Shown one piece after another: positions 61,418 to 64,000 of a stretch of DNA of 64,000 nucleotides. Each line of letters starts with the position of its first letter. The first letter of the stretch is position 1. Under the pieces are notes generated by a model. That model was not told where the DNA came from and made no database searches. It saw only the letters and a program-made list of their open reading frames with translations. This stretch comes from JAUXFK01 sp034189035 (GTDB lineage Bacteria; Desulfobacterota; UBA8473): NCBI GenBank assembly GCA_034189035.1, contig JAXHVA010000009.1, forward strand, positions 12,501 through 76,500, written 5' to 3'. Made by a program: the position numbers and the translations under genes.

Positions 61418-63706
61418 TCACCTCATGCATACCGCTCGAACATGCGTTATATCAGTATAACATTTTATTACCTTTCTAATACCATCCTGCTTTAATGTTC
61501 TCATCCCTTCTTTCATAGCCTGATTGCGTATCTCTTCAACCATTGCTCTATTTTGAACCAATGCCATTATATCGTATGAGCCTATTAATAACTCAAATAT
61601 GCCTATCCTTCCTTTATAGCCTGTATTGTTACAGGCTTCGCATCCCACAGGTCTGGAAAAGACAATATCATTGCTATATGTTATATTCAAATCCTCAAAG
61701 TATTCCTTCCCATATTCGCAAGCCAGGGTGTCGAATTCTTCTAAGGAAGGTTTATAAGACTCTTTACATTTATTGCAAAGAACCCGAATCAGTCTTTGAG
61801 CAAGTACTCCCAGTAAAGCATCTGAGAAGTTAAAAGGATCCATACCCATATCTAAAAGCCTTGTAATAGTTTCGGGTGCACTGTTGGTATGTAATGTGCT
61901 GAATACAAGGTGTCCAGTTAAGGATGCTTTAATAGCAGCAGAAACAGTTTCTGCATCCCTCATCTCGCCTATCATAATCACATCTGGGTCTGCCCTTAAA
62001 AATGCTCTGATTGCAACTGCAAAATCAAGCCCAATCTTTTGGTGCACTTGGACTTGCCTCAATCCATATTGGGTAATCTCAATAGGATCTTCTGCTGTCC
62101 ATATCTTTCTTTCCGGGGTATTGATAAAACCCAAAGCCGAATGGAGCGTTGTTGTCTTTCCGGAACCAGTAGGGCCAACTACCATAATAATACCATATGG
62201 TTTTTGTATTATCTCTTTAAAATTAATTAGGTCCTTATCCGTCATACCTAGCTTTTCCAGTGGAATCTGTTGATTGCTGCCAAATAAGACCCTCATAACA
62301 ATATCCTCTGTCCCTCCGGCAGTAGGAATACTGGCCACTCTCAATTCAATCTCTCTGTTTCCAGGGAGTTTGAATTTTATCTTTCCGTCCTGAGGCAACC
62401 TTCTTTCAGCTATGTCCAATTGAGCCATAATCTTTATTCTCGATATAACAGCCTTTTTATGCCCATAAGGTATAGACTCATAAGGAATGCATACACCATC
62501 TATTCTGAGTCTTACATCGGTATTTCTCTTACCCGGATATGTCTCAATGTGAATATCAGAGGCCCCTCTATCACATGCGTCGGTTATTATCTGATTTACC
62601 AATTGAACGATAATACTATCGTTCTCGCTCACCTCTTCTATTTCAGCACCAAATGCAGCATCATACTCTTCATCATCAAGCTTGCTCAATATGTCACTGA
62701 TTGAGTCAACCTTTCTTTCTTTAGTATAGAAGAGATTTATATAACTAAGTATATCTTCTTTCAGTGCAACAACGAATTCGCATGATTTGTCTTTAAATCT
62801 TGACTTGATAAGGTCTGTCCTTTGAAGATCCGATGGGTTATCAATAGCTATAATAACAGTATCGTCTTTTGATTCTAAAGGAATCCAAAGGTTCGTTCGT
62901 AAATAACTCACCCGTAAAGCTATCAATAGATCTTCTGGTTTTGAAGTTTTTTCGTTGAAAACAATGAATCGACAACCATAAAAATCACTGAGTGATTTAC
63001 CGATATCCTCCTTTGAAACCTTATACTTTCTTATTAACACGGATTCAACATCTTCTCCTTGTGATCTAGCCTCCTTGACAGCCCTATTTAATTCTTTCGT
63101 AGTGATTATATTATGATTTAAAAGGTAATCTAACTTCGATGAGCTTTTTTTGCTCATCTTGATCTGATTGTAAAAAGCAATCCCTAAAATCTTCGCCATT
63201 TCAGTAATAGAGTTGTGATCCTCGATTGTAAAATAGTCACCGCTCTTCTTATTAATCAACTGTATTACACCAAGGAGGTATTTATCAAAGATAATTGGTG
63301 AGGTTAAAATTTGGGTAGTCTTATAGCCGCTCTTGATGTCCCAGGTTTTATCGAATTTGAGATTGGTATTGATTTTTTTTAATTCATCATCATCATAGGC
63401 ATTCTTAATATTAATGATTGTTTTGGCATACGATGTATGACCTGCAATACTATTAGAATTTATAGGCACCCGAATCTCGTTTATTTCATTGCCTACCTTA
63501 AATCTAGAATACAGCTCTTTACGAACCCCATCCACTGCATATATAGTAATCCTCTCTGCATCAAATAACCACAGGATATCATCCTTTGTGTTAATTAGAA
63601 TCTCGTTTAAGTCCTTGGCAGAGTGTATACGATTGGTAATTTCTCTCAACGCCAATCCATATTCCACTTCCCTCTTTAAGTCCTCAACTTGTATTTCTAC
63701 ACTCAT
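61418..63706 (-). CDS. GAF-domain-fused PilB/GspE-type secretion ATPase
   Basis: The 762-residue protein has an N-terminal GAF domain (about 20-190; NRIHSAKDLNEILINTKDDILWLF, GVIQLINKKSGDYFTIEDHNSI). An MshEN-like domain follows (LLNHNIITTKELNRAVKEA ... VSYLRTNLWIPL). The ATPase has GASDIHIETYPG, Walker A GPTGSGKTTTLHSALG, Asp box TAEDPIEI, Walker B VIMIGEMRDAETV and the tetracysteine CNKCKES ... CEACNNTGYKGR. The ATPase drives type IV pilus or type II secretion assembly; the GAF domain suggests control by a small signal. AAGGAG precedes the ATG. Confidence 0.92.
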   Translation of the reverse strand: MSVEIQVEDLKREVEYGLALREITNRIHSAKDLNEILINTKDDILWLFDAERITIYAVDGVRKELYSRFKVGNEINEIRVPINSNSIAGHTSYAKTIINIKNAYDDDELKKINTNLKFDKTWDIKSGYKTTQILTSPIIFDKYLLGVIQLINKKSGDYFTIEDHNSITEMAKILGIAFYNQIKMSKKSSSKLDYLLNHNIITTKELNRAVKEARSQGEDVESVLIRKYKVSKEDIGKSLSDFYGCRFIVFNEKTSKPEDLLIALRVSYLRTNLWIPLESKDDTVIIAIDNPSDLQRTDLIKSRFKDKSCEFVVALKEDILSYINLFYTKERKVDSISDILSKLDDEEYDAAFGAEIEEVSENDSIIVQLVNQIITDACDRGASDIHIETYPGKRNTDVRLRIDGVCIPYESIPYGHKKAVISRIKIMAQLDIAERRLPQDGKIKFKLPGNREIELRVASIPTAGGTEDIVMRVLFGSNQQIPLEKLGMTDKDLINFKEIIQKPYGIIMVVGPTGSGKTTTLHSALGFINTPERKIWTAEDPIEITQYGLRQVQVHQKIGLDFAVAIRAFLRADPDVIMIGEMRDAETVSAAIKASLTGHLVFSTLHTNSAPETITRLLDMGMDPFNFSDALLGVLAQRLIRVLCNKCKESYKPSLEEFDTLACEYGKEYFEDLNITYSNDIVFSRPVGCEACNNTGYKGRIGIFELLIGSYDIMALVQNRAMVEEIRNQAMKEGMRTLKQDGIRKVIKCYTDITHVRAVCMR

Positions 63707-63839
63707 TTTTACTCCTTAAAATTAAGATTTATTACATGTATAATGGCTATTGAGTTTACTCAGCAAAGGCCGTCACATTATAACGCGCGCAACTTATCTG
63801 AGGTGTGTATGTAGTGGTCAAGTAAAAACGGACGCCTTA

Positions 63840-64000
63840 TTAAGCAGCATTGAAGGATTGGATTTTTTCATAATCCATAGGACTCATATATCCTGGAGCC
63901 GAATGGAGTCGGTCAGCATTATAAAAGGTGATGTAGTCTATCACTCCGGCTTTAGTTGTTTTTCTGGATACAAAGCGGTAATATCCAAGACGTTCAAATT
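63840..64000 (-). mobile_element. IS3-family transposase, 3' end only, element continues past right edge
   Basis: The minus-strand frame reads RLGYYRFVSRKTTKAGVIDY, continues ITFYNADRLHSAPGYMSPMD and ends at a TAA (63840-63842). This is the C-terminal YNxxRxHSxLGYxSP motif of IS3-type integrase transposases. Sequence resembling an IS3-type inverted-repeat end, TGGTCAAGTAAAAACGGACG, begins at 63814 just outside the stop. The rest of the element is not in the window. Confidence 0.85.

Noticed and set aside
1..64000. CRISPR arrays, rRNA genes, riboswitches
   Set aside because: No regularly spaced direct repeats, no rRNA-like stretch and no convincing riboswitch structure were seen on either strand. 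The dispersed repeat family is interspersed, not tandem.

Overview
The window looks like part of the chromosome of an AT-rich, anaerobic, fatty- or aromatic-acid-using Gram-negative bacterium. A Desulfobacterota ('deltaproteobacterial') lineage is my best guess. The reasons are the futalosine menaquinone genes, a GlcF/HdrD-type iron-sulfur protein, several acyl-CoA enzymes, a liv-type ABC transporter with an acyl-CoA ligase inside its operon, SurA-like chaperones, a CIRCE-controlled groESL and a CFI-box c-type cytochrome protein. No 16S gene is present, so the placement is inference.

Layout. 1-3.2 kb: a decayed ADP-ribosylglycohydrolase, a 30-codon AURKAIP1/COX24-type gene, an iron-sulfur oxidoreductase and dksA. 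3.2-11.6 kb: CIRCE-groES-groEL, an unusual crotonase, an LRAT-like protein, a YyaL-type thioredoxin-fold protein, a lactate dehydrogenase homologue and an MscS channel. 11.6-21.7 kb is a scarred accessory zone: relics of IS4- and IS1595-family transposases, a DctP solute-binding protein, an HTH/PBP-like regulator, a large modular di-haem surface protein and a broken OprO/P-type porin. 21.7-26.1 kb: a 38-residue zinc-ribbon gene, priA, def, fmt and tRNA-Pro(CGG). 26.4-33.3 kb: an acyl-CoA dehydrogenase pair with an FMN enzyme, a YacP-like NYN protein and two parvulin/SurA chaperones. 33.4-41.7 kb: a long minus-strand run of GNAT-like protein, GT4 glycosyltransferase, PIG-L deacetylase, mqnE, mqnA, mqnC, a nucleoside phosphorylase and an amidohydrolase deaminase. 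42-44.4 kb: radical SAM/SPASM protein, cold-shock protein, TerB-like protein. 44.7-59.3 kb: acyl-CoA metabolism (SDR, PaaK-like protein, CoA-transferase, thiolase, amidohydrolase) around a livG-livF-ligase-livH-livM-lipoprotein-binding protein operon. 59.7-64 kb: a dual-receiver HD-GYP protein, a GAF-PilB ATPase and the 3' end of an IS3-family element.

Most intergenic gaps are explained by one non-coding repeat family of about 145-155 bp. It has imperfect terminal inverted repeats (TAGTGTCCATCC...GGATGGACACTA) and is otherwise unannotated. At least six near-complete and three partial or degenerate copies lie in this window, in both orientations, several directly in front of genes. It behaves like a MITE.

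The genes most likely to work together are: (i) mqnE/A/C with the deaminase and a 6-oxopurine-type phosphorylase, giving a route through aminodeoxyfutalosine without a recognisable futalosine hydrolase; (ii) the GNAT-GT4-deacetylase block directly upstream, which has the shape of an MshA/BshA-MshB/BshB-type glycoside or thiol pathway with an unassigned third enzyme; (iii) the liv transporter with its built-in ligase, feeding the CoA-thioester enzymes beside it.
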